A stretch of DNA of 64,000 nucleotides from Methanosarcina vacuolata Z-761 (GCF_000969905.1 NZ_CP009520.1:744001-808000); one strand, 5' to 3'; counted from the stretch's first letter, positions 53,250-62,936 are shown. Notes: generated by a model not told the origin, from the sequence alone. A program made the numbers and translations.

Positions 53250-54476
53250 TTGAGTCAGCCTTGTGTTAATATCGGCATGGTAGGACATGTCGACCATGGA
53301 AAAACCACACTTGTTAAAGCCTTATCAGGCGTTTGGACAGATACACATAGTGAGGAAGTAAAAAGAGGGATTTCTATCAGACTGGGGTATGCAGACTCCC
53401 TGTTCATGAAATGTCCCAAATGCCCTTCTCCTCAATGTTATACTGTAGAAAAGACCTGCCCTAACTGTGGAGAAAAGACGGAAGAACACAGGACAGTGTC
53501 TTTTGTAGACGCTCCTGGACACGAAACCCTGATGGCTACCATGCTATCAGGTGCTGCTATTATGGATGGGGCAGTACTGGTAATTGCAGCAAACGAAGAC
53601 TGCCCGCAGCCCCAGACAAAAGAACACCTTATGGCCCTGGATATTATAGGGATTAAGAATATTGTTATAGTGCAAAATAAGATTGACCTTGTATCCAGAG
53701 AACGCCTTCTTGAGAACTATCGTCAGATAAAGGAATTTGTTAAAGGCACGGTTGCAGAGAATGCACCTGTAATCCCGATCTCGGCTCAGCAGAATATCAA
53801 CATCGATATCCTTATTGATGCTCTGGAAACCGTGATCCCGACTCCTGTCCACAAAGTAGACAAGCCTGCCAGCATGTTGATTGCCCGTTCTTTTGATATT
53901 AACAAGCCAGGAGCTTCAATTGAAGAAATGCGTGGGGGAGTTATCGGAGGAACTCTGACTGAAGGAGTCCTTCACCCCGGAGACGAGCTGGAAATAAGGC
54001 CAGGAATCAAGGTTACAACCGAAGGCGCCACAAGATGGATTCCGATTTTGACAACGATTTCGTCTATCTTTGCAGGCGCAACAAAGGTAGAAGAAGCAAC
54101 TCCCGGAGGCCTTCTGGCTGTCGGAACTTATCTTGACCCTACACTGACAAAAGGCGACTCTTTAACAGGACAGATTGCAGGCGCACCTGGTACTCTTCCT
54201 GAGACCAGACATCAGTTCGTCATGGAATTACACCTGCTAGAGAGAGTAGTGGGAGTTACAAGAGAAGAAAAAATCAATGAAATCAAAACCAGCGAACCCC
54301 TTATGCTCAATATAGGAACAGCAACCACAGTTGGTGTGGTTACAAGTGCCAGGAAAAATGAAGCGCAGGTGGCCCTTAAACGTCCGATTAGCGCAGCCAT
54401 CGGGTCAAGGGTTGCTATCAGCAGGAGAATCGACTCTCGCTGGCGGCTTATTGGAGTAGGGGTAATTAAGAGTTGA
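53250..54476 (+). CDS. eif2g: Translation initiation factor aIF2, gamma subunit
   Basis: The GTPase of aIF2 delivers initiator tRNA to the ribosome. The 408-aa product has G1 [10 protein letters not shown], switch 1 with [14 protein letters not shown], the inserted zinc knuckle [21 protein letters not shown]3 DAPGHE, G4 QNKIDL and G5 SAQQ, followed by two beta-barrels ([40 protein letters not shown]). I set the start at TTG 53250 ([17 protein letters not shown]) because GGAGGA lies 10 bases upstream; an in-frame ATG at 53196 gives an unlikely extension. First gene of a seven-gene translation/transcription operon. Confidence 0.95.
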   Translation: MSQPCVNIGMVGHVDHGKTTLVKALSGVWTDTHSEEVKRGISIRLGYADSLFMKCPKCPSPQCYTVEKTCPNCGEKTEEHRTVSFVDAPGHETLMATMLSGAAIMDGAVLVIAANEDCPQPQTKEHLMALDIIGIKNIVIVQNKIDLVSRERLLENYRQIKEFVKGTVAENAPVIPISAQQNINIDILIDALETVIPTPVHKVDKPASMLIARSFDINKPGASIEEMRGGVIGGTLTEGVLHPGDELEIRPGIKVTTEGATRWIPILTTISSIFAGATKVEEATPGGLLAVGTYLDPTLTKGDSLTGQIAGAPGTLPETRHQFVMELHLLERVVGVTREEKINEIKTSEPLMLNIGTATTVGVVTSARKNEAQVALKRPISAAIGSRVAISRRIDSRWRLIGVGVIKS

Positions 54477-54841
54477 AAGTTATAATTGATACTAATGGGT
54501 TCATGATCCCGGTCCAGTTCGGAGTGGATATTTTCGAAGAACTGAAAAGGCTGGGATTTGACGAATTTTTTGTTCCTGAGGCTGTAGTATTCGAGATAGA
54601 AAAACTCATAAAGCGGGAAAGAGGTTCGGACAGAACAGCTGCAAAGGTTGCCAGGTCCATGATGGACAGGTGCGAGCGTATAACTCCTGCTGTAGGTCCT
54701 GCAGATGATGTAATTCTAAGGCTGGCAAAGGAAATGGAGGCAGCGGTTCTGACAAATGATATCGGGTTAAAGCGCAGGCTTGCCGAAAAAGGAATCCAGA
54801 CCATATCCCTTAGACAGAAAAATAAACTGGACTTTGTCTGA
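54473..54841 (+). CDS. PIN-domain ribonuclease-like protein (Fcf1/VapC9-like)
   Basis: A 122-aa PIN domain: [20 protein letters not shown] with the first Asp, [20 protein letters not shown] with Glu, [20 protein letters not shown] with the Asp pair, and [20 protein letters not shown] with the last Asp. All four acidic residues of a metal-dependent nuclease are present. Its fixed place behind eif2g in many euryarchaea suggests rRNA or translation-linked RNA processing rather than a toxin. No antitoxin gene is nearby. Starts at a TTG that overlaps the eif2g stop by 4 bases. Confidence 0.88.
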   Translation: MKVIIDTNGFMIPVQFGVDIFEELKRLGFDEFFVPEAVVFEIEKLIKRERGSDRTAAKVARSMMDRCERITPAVGPADDVILRLAKEMEAAVLTNDIGLKRRLAEKGIQTISLRQKNKLDFV

Positions 54842-54897
54842 ACTATGGTATTTTACCGGGCAGCATTAAATTGATTGTTTTTACGGGTGATTAGCAG

Positions 54898-55482
54898 ATG
54901 TATAAAATGATGAAGCTCGTTGATACGGTCCGTATCCCTCCGACCCTTTTAGGGGAAGAGGTGACGCAAACTGTTAAAAACGCGTTAAGAGAAAAACTCG
55001 AGGGGCAGGTTGACAAAAAACTTGGTTCTCTCGTTGCTATTTGCAAGATAGTCGAGATAGGGGAAGGGCATATCCTCGTAGGAGATGGGGCAGTATATTA
55101 CGATGTTACATTCGAGGCAATAATGTTCGTGCCTGAGCTCCAGGAGATTATTGAGGGCGAAGTTGTTGAAGCTGTTGGTTTTGGAGTTTTCGTAGGGATG
55201 GGACCAATGGACGGCTTACTTCACGTCAGCCAGATTACTGATGATTTTATTTCATACGACGCCAAAAATGCAAGGCTTGTGACAAAGAACGGAGGCAAAT
55301 CCATTGCTGAAGGTGACCATGTAAGGGCCAGGGTTGTCGCTGTAAGCATCAACGAGAGAGAGCCTAAAGAGAGTAAAATAGGCCTTACTATGCGTCAGAC
55401 TGCTCTTGGAAAGTTGCAGTGGCTTGAGGAAGCCCGTATAAAGAAACAGTCCAATGAAGCTGTTCCTGAAGGAACTGTCTGA
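54898..55482 (+). CDS. rpo7: DNA-directed RNA polymerase subunit Rpo7 (E')
   Basis: Rpo7 forms the polymerase stalk with Rpo4 and binds emerging RNA. The 194-aa protein has the N-terminal tip domain (MYKMMKLVDTVRIPPTLLGE, KLGSLVAICKIVEIGEGHIL, GDGAVYYDVTFEAIMFVPEL) and an S1/OB domain (GEVVEAVGFGVFVGMGPMDG, LLHVSQITDD, VRARVVAVSINE). Standard length for archaea. 56 bases after the PIN gene and 17 bases before spt4. Confidence 0.95.
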   Translation: MYKMMKLVDTVRIPPTLLGEEVTQTVKNALREKLEGQVDKKLGSLVAICKIVEIGEGHILVGDGAVYYDVTFEAIMFVPELQEIIEGEVVEAVGFGVFVGMGPMDGLLHVSQITDDFISYDAKNARLVTKNGGKSIAEGDHVRARVVAVSINEREPKESKIGLTMRQTALGKLQWLEEARIKKQSNEAVPEGTV

Positions 55483-55499
55483 AAAGGAAAAGGATTTGT

Positions 55500-55685
55500 A
55501 TGGCAGAAAAAGTGTGTCGACACTGCATGAGAGTTCTGGAAGGACAAAACTGCCCTATATGTGGGACTTCGGACCTTGCAGAGGAATGGAGTGGGCTTGT
55601 AATTATTCTGGACCCTGAACGCTCAGAAATAGCAAAAAAGCTTGGGGTTGACATTCCTGATAAATTTGCTTTGAAGGTGCGCTGA
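55500..55685 (+). CDS. spt4: Transcription elongation factor Spt4 (RpoE'')
   Basis: A 61-aa zinc ribbon: CRHCMRVLEGQNCPICG supplies the four Cys ligands, and SGLVIILDPERSEIAKKLGV is the Spt5-contact region. Spt4 pairs with the Spt5 NGN domain to keep RNA polymerase processive. Start at ATG 55500; ends one base before the next gene. Complete. Confidence 0.95.
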   Translation: MAEKVCRHCMRVLEGQNCPICGTSDLAEEWSGLVIILDPERSEIAKKLGVDIPDKFALKVR

Positions 55686-55686
55686 T

Positions 55687-56274
55687 TTGAGTGTTCACAT
55701 TGAGCTTCCAAGAGAGCTTCGTCCACTGATGAAGAAGCCCCTGGGTATACTTTACAGGGGCAAGGGCAGGGATACTATAGAGAAATTTGAAGGAGAGCTT
55801 GGAAGCCCCACAAAACTTATATCCGTAGGGGATGTTACTACCTTCCACCTGCTTGAGGTCGGGATTATTCCGGATATCTGTATTGTGGACAACCGTACCA
55901 AAAGAAAGCCGGTTTCCAGTGATGTCTCAGCCCGGAATATGGACAAGGTATATAGTGAAGTATCTGTGGACAACCCTGCAGGAATTATTACTGATGAGTT
56001 AATTAAAACTCTTTGTGAGGCGTTTGCTTTCGAAAAGCCTCTCAGGATCTTTGTAAGGGGAGAAGAGGATCTGGCAACTCTTCCTGTAATCCTTCTGGCT
56101 CCTCTGGACTCTGTAGTCCTGTACGGACAGCCCGATGAAGGCGTGGTCTTTGTAAAGGTCACTGAGGAGAAAAAAGGGGAGATAAGAACTCTCTTTGAGA
56201 AACTCATCAGCAAAAATCAGAATTATGAATTGGATAAGCTACGGAGAATTTTAGATGGACATAAGAATTCTTAA
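55687..56274 (+). CDS. GTP-dependent dephospho-CoA kinase (DUF359)
   Basis: This 195-aa protein belongs to the DUF359 family, shown in Thermococcus to phosphorylate dephospho-CoA with GTP, the last step of archaeal CoA synthesis. Visible conserved blocks are [67 protein letters not shown], and [16 protein letters not shown], which includes Asp/Glu residues reported as catalytic. Starts at TTG 55687, right behind spt4, and overlaps the rps24e start by 20 bases. Complete. Confidence 0.9.
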   Translation: MSVHIELPRELRPLMKKPLGILYRGKGRDTIEKFEGELGSPTKLISVGDVTTFHLLEVGIIPDICIVDNRTKRKPVSSDVSARNMDKVYSEVSVDNPAGIITDELIKTLCEAFAFEKPLRIFVRGEEDLATLPVILLAPLDSVVLYGQPDEGVVFVKVTEEKKGEIRTLFEKLISKNQNYELDKLRRILDGHKNS

Positions 56275-56560
56275 AGACAAGAATAATGCACTTTTAAACC
56301 GAAGGGAACTGGATTTCATTGTGAAATATGAAGGTTCGACTCCTTCCAGAAATGACGTCAGGAATAAACTCGCTGCAATGCTGAACGCCCCTCTTGAACT
56401 GTTGGTAGTCCAGAGAATCAAAACCGAGTACGGAATGCAGGAAGGCAAAGGATATGCCAAACTCTACGAAAATGCTGACCGCATGAAGGAAGTAGAACTG
56501 GAATACGTCCTGAAGAGAAACACTGCCCCAGGAACGGAAACTGAGGGAGAAGAGGCTTAA
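56255..56560 (+). CDS. rps24e: Ribosomal protein eS24
   Basis: The 101-aa protein [20 protein letters not shown] has the eS24 core: [59 protein letters not shown]. It overlaps the CoA kinase gene by 20 bases, and an AT-rich charged tail ([10 protein letters not shown]) follows the conserved part. Small-subunit protein specific to Archaea and Eukarya. Confidence 0.95.
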   Translation: MDIRILKDKNNALLNRRELDFIVKYEGSTPSRNDVRNKLAAMLNAPLELLVVQRIKTEYGMQEGKGYAKLYENADRMKEVELEYVLKRNTAPGTETEGEEA

Positions 56561-56575
56561 GCGAGGTGCATATAC

Positions 56576-56725
56576 ATGGCAGTAAAAGATTACTATAAAG
56601 TCCAGGGCGACTCCGTAACCAGAATCAAACAGTTCTGTCCCAGATGCGGACCGGGTACATTCCTTGCCGATCACAAGAACCGCCTCGCCTGCGGGAAGTG
56701 CGGCTATACCGAATTCAAGAAGTAA
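56576..56725 (+). CDS. rps27ae: Ribosomal protein eS31 (S27ae)
   Basis: A 49-aa zinc-ribbon protein beginning [20 protein letters not shown] with CPRC (residues 21-24) and CGKC (39-42), ending CGYTEFKK. This is the archaeal counterpart of the ribosomal part of eukaryotic ubiquitin-S27a. GCGAGGTG precedes the ATG by about 6 bases. It is always behind rps24e in euryarchaea and ends the operon here, followed by a terminator hairpin. Confidence 0.95.
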   Translation: MAVKDYYKVQGDSVTRIKQFCPRCGPGTFLADHKNRLACGKCGYTEFKK

Positions 56726-56762
56726 TCTACTTCAATAATTGATCTTACTTTTTTTCAATCCG

Positions 56763-56792
56763 AGCCGCAGGAATTTCCTGCGGTTCTTTTAA
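56763..56792 (+). terminator. Hairpin terminator after the rps27ae gene
   Basis: CCGCAGGAA ... TTCCTGCGG (56765-56783) followed by TTCTTTT forms a strong stem with a T-rich tail, in the right place to end the eif2g-rps27ae transcript. Confidence 0.65.
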
Positions 56793-56803
56793 TTTTCTAG
56801 TTC

Positions 56804-56962
56804 TTTCACCCGAGTCCCGTCTCGGGAGGACGGGACCGTTTCGCTCACTTCGTTCGCTCAAGCGGGGTAATTTATGAATACAAAAGTTTTGCTTCACGAG
56901 TCCCGCCTCGGGAGGACTGTGTCCTTTTCGCTCACTTCGTTCGTTCAAGAGGGCTGAATCAT
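56804..56962. repeat. GC-rich inverted-repeat arm, left of the TPR gene
   Basis: It contains CGAGTCCCGTCTCGGGAGGA, TTTCGCTCACTTCGTTCGCT and AATTTATGAATACAAAAGTTT, with a second, similar half at 56897-56950. The whole occurs again in reverse orientation at 60236-60430. It contrasts sharply with the AT-rich surroundings. No coding function. Confidence 0.85.
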
Positions 56963-57170
56963 AATGAAGATGTTTAGCTGAGCCCAGAGATGGATGATTT
57001 TTTATTGAATCTATTTTCATTATAATGTCCAGGCTTAAGTTTTAAGGAAATAGTGAGTTATTGAGTATCAAATCAGTAACTATCTTCTGCGCCCGTATTT
57101 ATAATAGGTATCGTATATAATTTAATGAATTTTAAATTAGCTAAATTTTACTAAAAGATTCCGAGGGCTT

Positions 57171-60100
57171 ATGAATTCTCTTTATGCCAGAGCCTGGTAT
57201 AGTAAAGCTCTTGCTTTTTTGAACTTGAAAAATCAGATTGGCGCAGAGAAAAATTTTGAGAAGGCGCTTGAGGCTTTTGATGCCGTACTTGAGGTTAATC
57301 CTGAGGATAGCATTGCCTGGCAGTACAGGGGAAATATACTTCGCTATCTGGACCGTCCGGAAGAAGCACTGAAGGCTTTTGAAGTGGCGCTTGATTTTGA
57401 TCCTGACAATATTCCTGCCCGATACCTCAAAGGGCTTACCTTCGGATATCTGAACCTGCCAGAACAGGCGCTTGAGGCTTTTAATGGTGTGCTTGGGAGA
57501 GATGAAAAGCACATCGGTGCCCTGTACTACAGCGGGCTTGCTTTAAAACAGCTCTCACGAGATGAAGAAGCACTTGAGGCTTTTACCAGAGCTTCCGAGT
57601 TAAATCCTGAAAACCTGAAAGCCTGGTACTATAGAGGGATAACCCTGTCCGTGCTTGGGAAAAATGAAGAAGCACTTGAGGCTTATGGAAAAACTCTGAA
57701 AATGGAACCTTCGCATTCGGGAGCATTGGAAGGTGAGGCAAAAGCATACCTTGCCCTGGGCAGAAGGAGAGAAGCTTTGAGAACCTGTGAAAAGGCTCTG
57801 GAACTCGAACCCGCGTCTGCCGTGGCCTGGGAAACCCAGGGAAGAATTCTCGAAGGCATGGGGAGAAAAGAGGAAGCCCTTTCAGCTTTCGAAAAAAGCC
57901 TTATCCTTGAGCCAGGAAATGCAAAAAACAGGCTAGAAAAGGGCAGGCTTCTCGGACAGCTTGGCAAGCCCCAGAAAGCTCTTGACGTGTTTGAAGGTGT
58001 GCTTGAACTGGACAACTCTAGCATAGAGGCAAAAGCCGGTAAAGGAAAAGCCCTGCTGGCACTTGGAAGATACCAGGAATCTCTTGATGCTTTCAGTAAC
58101 GTTCTTGAGACCGAGCCTTTAAGTCCGGAAGGATGGAAAGGAACAGGCAACTGCTTTCTAGCAATGCGGATGCCTTATGAAGCTTTGCAGGCTTATGAAA
58201 AAGCCCTCTCTTCCGGAACTGAAAATTGTGGCATTTTGAGCGGTCTTGGAGAGGCATATTATACGCTTGGGGATTATTCAAGAGCTCTTGAAAGCTTTGA
58301 AGAGGCTCTCATACTTGATTCCGAAAACCTTTTTTCCTGGAACGGAAGGGGAAATGCACTCTATAAGCTTGGAAGATACGGTGAAGCTCTTGAAGCCTAT
58401 GAAGCTCTTCTCGAACTTGACTATGAAAGTCTACCTGCACGATATAACCGGGGTGTCACTCTCTCCCGACTCAAACATTATAATTCTAATTTTGATTCTG
58501 TTCTCGTAAGTCAGCACCAGACAGCTTTTAAAAAATATCTGGAATTGTCTGGTGAGCTTTCTGAAGGAGAAATTGGAGATGAGAGCTGGAAGTACAGGGG
58601 TTTTGCTTTTGCCGAGTTGGGAGAGTATAGTGAAGCTCTTAAAGCCTTTGATAATGCTGCAAAAAAGGAATCTGAAAATTCTTTTTCCCTGATTTGTAAA
58701 GGAATTACTCTTTTCTGCCTAAAAAATTATGACGAAGCTCTGAAAACGTTTGAGGGTGCCGAAAAGGATCTTTACGCATCTCTGGATGCAAAGAAATCCA
58801 TAAAAAGTGAGGAGCGCAAAGAATCTGGAATTTTGAGCTCTAATGAACTAAATTTCAGGCTGGAAATTCTCTTGAATGCTAAAGGGCTTGCTCTGGACTC
58901 CCTTGGTGGGTATCAGGATGCTTTAAAAGCTTTTGAAAGCGCCAGGAAACTTTCTGAAGCTGAAAATATTGCATGTTCCGGAAAAGGCCTGGTTTTTGCG
59001 CATTGTGGAGAGTGGGAAAAAGCCCTGAAAGTGTTTGATAGAATTCTTACCCTCGACCCTCAAAACACCCAGGCTTCAGTCATGAAAGCTTTTACCCTCA
59101 TAAAGCTGCAGGAGTTTGAGAAAGCCATTTCAGTACTTGAGGAACTGACAACTAACGAGATTAACTCGGACTTGCCTTTCTGCCTTCTGGGCTTTGCCTG
59201 TTTCAAGTTGGAAGATTTCGAAGGTGCACTCAAGGCGTACAGGAAGGCAATCGATATAAATCCAAAAAATTTCCACGCAAGAAACGGACTTGCAGAGCTT
59301 TACTTCAGACTTGGAAACAGCAGGGGCGCATTTAAAGAGCTTGAAGATTCAATTGCAGAAGCCCCTGAAAATGCATTCTCAAGAAACCTGAAAGGCCGGG
59401 TAGAACTTGAAGAGCAGGCCTGTGAGGAGGCACTTGAGTCTTTCAGGCGAGCTCTTGCCCTGGATACGGAAGACCTGAAACTGCTGCTCTGGGACGTGTA
59501 TGCGAGGTATATGTATGCAGAAGCGTCTTTTGAGGAGAATAGTGCACGTTTCAGGTCTATGCTCCTTGCAGCTGCAGGAAAACTTGAAAAAGCAGCTATC
59601 CGGCAAAGGTCCGAAGATAATGAACTGAAAGCTTATGCCCTTTATTTTCTGGGGCTTTTTTACTGCCGAGCGCATTACTTCCGAAAAGCTGCCTCTCGGC
59701 TTGATGAATGCCTGAGATTGGATCCCCCAGACGAAGTAAAAAAGCCTGCAGACTTGCTCCTGAAAAATCTTCGTACAGGCCCTCTGAAACCTGCCTGGTG
59801 GAAGTGGTGGCTTGATGCAAAAACAAACCACCTGCTTAAAAAGCTTAGTTTCGGGTTAATTTTCCTCTTTATATTCGGTCTTCTGCTGTCCCATCCGGCA
59901 GCGCTATCCCTTCCAATTATCTCCTGGCCCGCGGCTTATATAAATCACCTTTTCTCTCTCACAGGGAGTATTTCATGGCCGGTTTACGGCAGAGAATACA
60001 TGGTCTTTATCCTGTTTTTAGTTCTCATCCTGCTCCTCCCCGGTTTCAGGCAAGTCAGGCCGAGTGAAGACGAACTTGAGCCTCTTACGCCTCCATACCC

Positions 60101-60212
60101 TGATCTCGATATTCCTGAATCCATACTTGAGGAGTTTGGTGAAAAGCTTGAGAGAAGCCTTTTCTTTCCTGAACCTATGGAAGAAAGCGTGAGAAAACTC
60201 GGAGATTTTTGA
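57171..60212 (+). CDS. Large TPR-repeat membrane protein (1013 aa)
   Basis: At least 18 tetratricopeptide repeats cover residues ~1-870, with the usual pattern W-x-x-x-G-x-x-L ... Y-x-x-A-L-x-x-F (for example AWQYRGNILRYLDRPEEALK, AWYYRGITLSVLGKNEEALE, ARNGLAELYFRLGNSRGAF). Near the C-terminus are two membrane segments (FGLIFLFIFGLLLSHPAALS and YMVFILFLVLILLLPGF), then a cytoplasm- or outside-facing tail with many Pro/Glu. It probably scaffolds a membrane complex. The N-terminus has no signal peptide, so the repeats are likely cytoplasmic. The gene stands alone, with GC-rich inverted repeats on both sides. Start at ATG 57171. Confidence 0.88.
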   Translation: MNSLYARAWYSKALAFLNLKNQIGAEKNFEKALEAFDAVLEVNPEDSIAWQYRGNILRYLDRPEEALKAFEVALDFDPDNIPARYLKGLTFGYLNLPEQALEAFNGVLGRDEKHIGALYYSGLALKQLSRDEEALEAFTRASELNPENLKAWYYRGITLSVLGKNEEALEAYGKTLKMEPSHSGALEGEAKAYLALGRRREALRTCEKALELEPASAVAWETQGRILEGMGRKEEALSAFEKSLILEPGNAKNRLEKGRLLGQLGKPQKALDVFEGVLELDNSSIEAKAGKGKALLALGRYQESLDAFSNVLETEPLSPEGWKGTGNCFLAMRMPYEALQAYEKALSSGTENCGILSGLGEAYYTLGDYSRALESFEEALILDSENLFSWNGRGNALYKLGRYGEALEAYEALLELDYESLPARYNRGVTLSRLKHYNSNFDSVLVSQHQTAFKKYLELSGELSEGEIGDESWKYRGFAFAELGEYSEALKAFDNAAKKESENSFSLICKGITLFCLKNYDEALKTFEGAEKDLYASLDAKKSIKSEERKESGILSSNELNFRLEILLNAKGLALDSLGGYQDALKAFESARKLSEAENIACSGKGLVFAHCGEWEKALKVFDRILTLDPQNTQASVMKAFTLIKLQEFEKAISVLEELTTNEINSDLPFCLLGFACFKLEDFEGALKAYRKAIDINPKNFHARNGLAELYFRLGNSRGAFKELEDSIAEAPENAFSRNLKGRVELEEQACEEALESFRRALALDTEDLKLLLWDVYARYMYAEASFEENSARFRSMLLAAAGKLEKAAIRQRSEDNELKAYALYFLGLFYCRAHYFRKAASRLDECLRLDPPDEVKKPADLLLKNLRTGPLKPAWWKWWLDAKTNHLLKKLSFGLIFLFIFGLLLSHPAALSLPIISWPAAYINHLFSLTGSISWPVYGREYMVFILFLVLILLLPGFRQVRPSEDELEPLTPPYPDLDIPESILEEFGEKLERSLFFPEPMEESVRKLGDF

Positions 60213-60235
60213 AGCCCTGGAAAAAATAAAAGTAC

Positions 60236-60430
60236 TCTTGAGCGAGCGAAATGAAATCCTGTAAGTATTATGAATTATCCCTCTTGAGCCCAGCAAAAAG
60301 GGCTTCACCCTCCCGAGGTGGAACTCGTGAAGCGAAACTTTTGTGTTCATAAATTATCCCGCTTGAGCGAACGAAGTGAGCGAAACGGCCCCGTCCTCCC
60401 GAGACGGGACTCGGGTGACTGGACTCGGGA
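60236..60430. repeat. GC-rich inverted-repeat arm, right of the TPR gene
   Basis: Reverse-orientation counterpart of 56804-56962: AGCGAACGAAGTGAGCGAAA, TCCTCCCGAGACGGGACTCG and AAACTTTTGTGTTCATAAATT appear as complements. It lies 24 bases after the TPR stop and before the promoter of kae1-bud32. Confidence 0.85.
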
Positions 60431-60508
60431 GATGCAAACGTATATAAGTTCTCTCCTGTATTATCGAAGGCAGTGACAGCAAAAAGGACTGGAAGGAGAC
60501 CGTAAGCC

Positions 60509-62146
60509 TTGAAAAACACGTTCATCCTTGGAATCGAGGGCACTGCCTGGAATCTGAGTGCCGCAATCGTTACCGAAACCGAGATTATTGCCGAGGTCAC
60601 AGAGACCTATAAACCCACAGTCGGAGGGATTCACCCCAGGGAAGCAGCCCAGCATCATGCAAAGTATGCAGCCAGCGTTATAAAGAGGCTTCTTGCAGAA
60701 GCAAAAGAAAAGGGAGTCAAGCCTTCAGAGATTGACGGAATAGCTTTCTCCCAGGGGCCTGGGCTTGGACCGTGCCTGAGAACGGTTGCAACGGCAGCCA
60801 GAATGCTTTCCATATCTCTTGGCGTTCCATTGATAGGGGTCAACCACTGTATCGCCCATATCGAAATTGGGATCTGGAGAACTCCTGCAACGGACCCTGT
60901 AGTGGTTTATGTAAGCGGTGCCAATTCTCAGGTTATTTCCTATATGGGAGGGCGGTATAGAGTCTTTGGGGAAACACTGGATATAGGGCTTGGAAATGCC
61001 CTTGATAAGTTTGCGCGAGGGGCTAACCTGCCGCATCCTGGAGGACCAAAGATCGAGGCATACGCAAAAGACGCAAAGAAATTTATCCATCTTCCCTATG
61101 TGGTAAAAGGCATGGACCTTTCCTTTTCCGGACTTTCCACGGCCGCCAGCGAAGCCCTGAAAAAAGCGCCTATTGAGGATGTTTGTTATTCTTACCAGGA
61201 AACGGCTTTTGCAATGGTTGTTGAGGTTGCAGAGCGAGCCCTTGCTCACACCGGAAAAAAAGAAGTCTTGCTGGCAGGAGGAGTAGGGGCAAACACAAGG
61301 CTTCGGGAAATGTTAAACGATATGTGCGAAGCCAGAGGCGCGAAGTTCTATGTGCCCGAAAAACGCTTCATGGGAGATAACGGGACAATGATCGCATATA
61401 CGGGGCTTCTAATGTATAAGTCCGGAAACATTCTTTCCCTTGAAGATTCTCGCGTAAACCCCAGTTACCGGACTGATGACGTGAAAGTGACCTGGATACA
61501 GGAAGAAAAGATGAAAAGGGTTCCTGAAATTTCCCCCGAAACTTCTCTCAAACATGGGGAAATGCTGGATAATGGGGCCGAAGCTATTGTTTACCTGGAA
61601 GAAGGGCCTGAAGGGAAGAAGGTACTTGTTAAGGAAAGAGTCCCGAAGGTTTACAGGCATAAAGAGATTGATGAAAGGATAAGGACTGAAAGAAACCGGA
61701 CAGAAGCCCGTCTGATGTCTGAAGCCCGGCGACACGGGGTTTCTACGCCGATTATCTATGATGTGGAAGATTTCAAGCTCAAGATGCAGTATATTGATGG
61801 TGTTCCCATAAAATACCTGGTTACCCCTGACCTTTCTGAAAAAGTAGGAGAACTTGTAGGAAAACTCCACAGTGGGGGTATAGTACACGGGGACCTTACG
61901 ACCTCAAATCTCCTGCTTGCAGGCGAGAGGCTTTATCTCCTTGACTTCGGGCTTGCGTATTACGATAAAGGACTTGAGGCCAGAGGGGTAGATGTCCATG
62001 TATTTTTCCAGACTTTTGAGAGTACACACCGTAACCACGAGGCACTTATCAAGGCTTTCAAAAAAGGGTACCAGAGAACTTTTATAGATTCAGAGGATGT
62101 ACTCAAGCGTGTTGATGAGATAAAAAAGAGGGCTCGTTATGCATAA
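60509..62146 (+). CDS. Kae1-Bud32 fusion (KEOPS, tRNA t6A37 synthesis)
   Basis: Residues 1 to ~325 are Kae1: GIEGTAWNLSAAIV, the metal-binding VNHCIAHIEIG (His113 and His117), YVSGANSQVISYMGGRYRVF, GLGNALDKFARG and LLAGGVGANTRLREML. Residues ~335-545 are the Bud32 kinase: LDNGAEAIVYLEEG, VLVKERVPKVYRHKEIDERI, GIVHGDLTTSNLLL (catalytic loop) and LYLLDFGLAYYDKGLEARGV (DFG). The complex moves threonylcarbamoyl from the AMP adduct to tRNA A37; Bud32 ATPase supports it. The fusion occurs in methanogens and a few other archaea. TTG start at 60509 with GGAAGGAG upstream. Overlaps the next gene by 8 bases. Confidence 0.95.
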   Translation: MKNTFILGIEGTAWNLSAAIVTETEIIAEVTETYKPTVGGIHPREAAQHHAKYAASVIKRLLAEAKEKGVKPSEIDGIAFSQGPGLGPCLRTVATAARMLSISLGVPLIGVNHCIAHIEIGIWRTPATDPVVVYVSGANSQVISYMGGRYRVFGETLDIGLGNALDKFARGANLPHPGGPKIEAYAKDAKKFIHLPYVVKGMDLSFSGLSTAASEALKKAPIEDVCYSYQETAFAMVVEVAERALAHTGKKEVLLAGGVGANTRLREMLNDMCEARGAKFYVPEKRFMGDNGTMIAYTGLLMYKSGNILSLEDSRVNPSYRTDDVKVTWIQEEKMKRVPEISPETSLKHGEMLDNGAEAIVYLEEGPEGKKVLVKERVPKVYRHKEIDERIRTERNRTEARLMSEARRHGVSTPIIYDVEDFKLKMQYIDGVPIKYLVTPDLSEKVGELVGKLHSGGIVHGDLTTSNLLLAGERLYLLDFGLAYYDKGLEARGVDVHVFFQTFESTHRNHEALIKAFKKGYQRTFIDSEDVLKRVDEIKKRARYA

Positions 62147-62702
62147 AATCGTATTTGTTACGGGAAATAAAGGCAAATTTGCCGAGGTAAGGGACATCCT
62201 CAAGGCTTTCGAAATTGAGGTAATTCAGGACAAAAACGGCTACCCTGAACTTCAGGAGGACGACCTTGAGCCCATTGCATCTTATGGGGCGCAGTATGTT
62301 GCAAACAAACTGAACATGCCTGTAATGGTAGATGATTCCGGGATCTTCATAAAAGCCTTAAACGGCTTTCCAGGCCCTTATTCTCGTTTCGTAGAGGATA
62401 GACTCGGAAACCCTAAAGTGCTTAAGCTCATGGAAGGGGAAACCGACAGGACAGCGTATTTTAAGACTGTTATCGGATACTGTGAGCCCGGAAAAGAGCC
62501 TCTGGTTTTCCCTGGGATAGTTGAAGGGAAAATCGCGTATGAAGAGAGAGGTACGGGCGGTTTTGGATACGACCCTATTTTCGAGTACCAGGGCATAACC
62601 TTCGGGGAACTCGGAGATGCCGAGAAAAATAAAGTTTCCCATCGTCGCAGGGCTATCGACAGTTTTCTGGAATGGTATAAGGGTAGACTTGAAAAAACCT
62701 GA
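62139..62702 (+). CDS. XTP/dITP pyrophosphatase (RdgB/HAM1 family)
   Basis: This 187-aa enzyme removes deaminated purine nucleotides from the pool. Motifs: VTGNKGKFAEVRDIL (substrate loop), the metal-site acidic residue in PVMVDDSGIFIKALNGFPGP, YSRFVEDRLGN, GTGGFGYDPIFEYQG (the FGYDP family signature) and KNKVSHRRRAIDSFLEWY. Full length. The start codon lies inside the end of kae1-bud32, an arrangement that allows translational coupling. Confidence 0.94.
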   Translation: MHKIVFVTGNKGKFAEVRDILKAFEIEVIQDKNGYPELQEDDLEPIASYGAQYVANKLNMPVMVDDSGIFIKALNGFPGPYSRFVEDRLGNPKVLKLMEGETDRTAYFKTVIGYCEPGKEPLVFPGIVEGKIAYEERGTGGFGYDPIFEYQGITFGELGDAEKNKVSHRRRAIDSFLEWYKGRLEKT

Positions 62703-62786
62703 CAGTAAGGCATTAAGATTTGACAAAACTTAACCTCAAGAATTAGTAAACTGCAACCACAGAAAAGCTTACTGGAAAGACCTGAA

Positions 62787-62852
62787 GGTAAGGTTTGACA
62801 GCAAGTTTAAAAGTAAGATTTGACAGCAAGTCTAAATGTAAGATTTGACCAT
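62787..62852. repeat. ~25-bp tandem repeat (about 3 copies)
   Basis: GGTAAGGTTTGACAGCAAGTT, AGTAAGATTTGACAGCAAGT and TGTAAGATTTGACC-like units follow each other. No coding frame. Confidence 0.65.
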
Positions 62853-62936
62853 AATTCTGACAGTATGAATAATTAATCTGCAACTGCAGAAAAACTGACT
62901 GGAAAGGATTGTTTGTATTAATCCTTCCCTTTTTCG

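Noticed and set aside
54473-54841. PIN protein as a VapC toxin of a toxin-antitoxin pair
   Set aside because: No antitoxin gene is adjacent, and the gene is locked in a conserved translation/transcription operon with a 4-base overlap.
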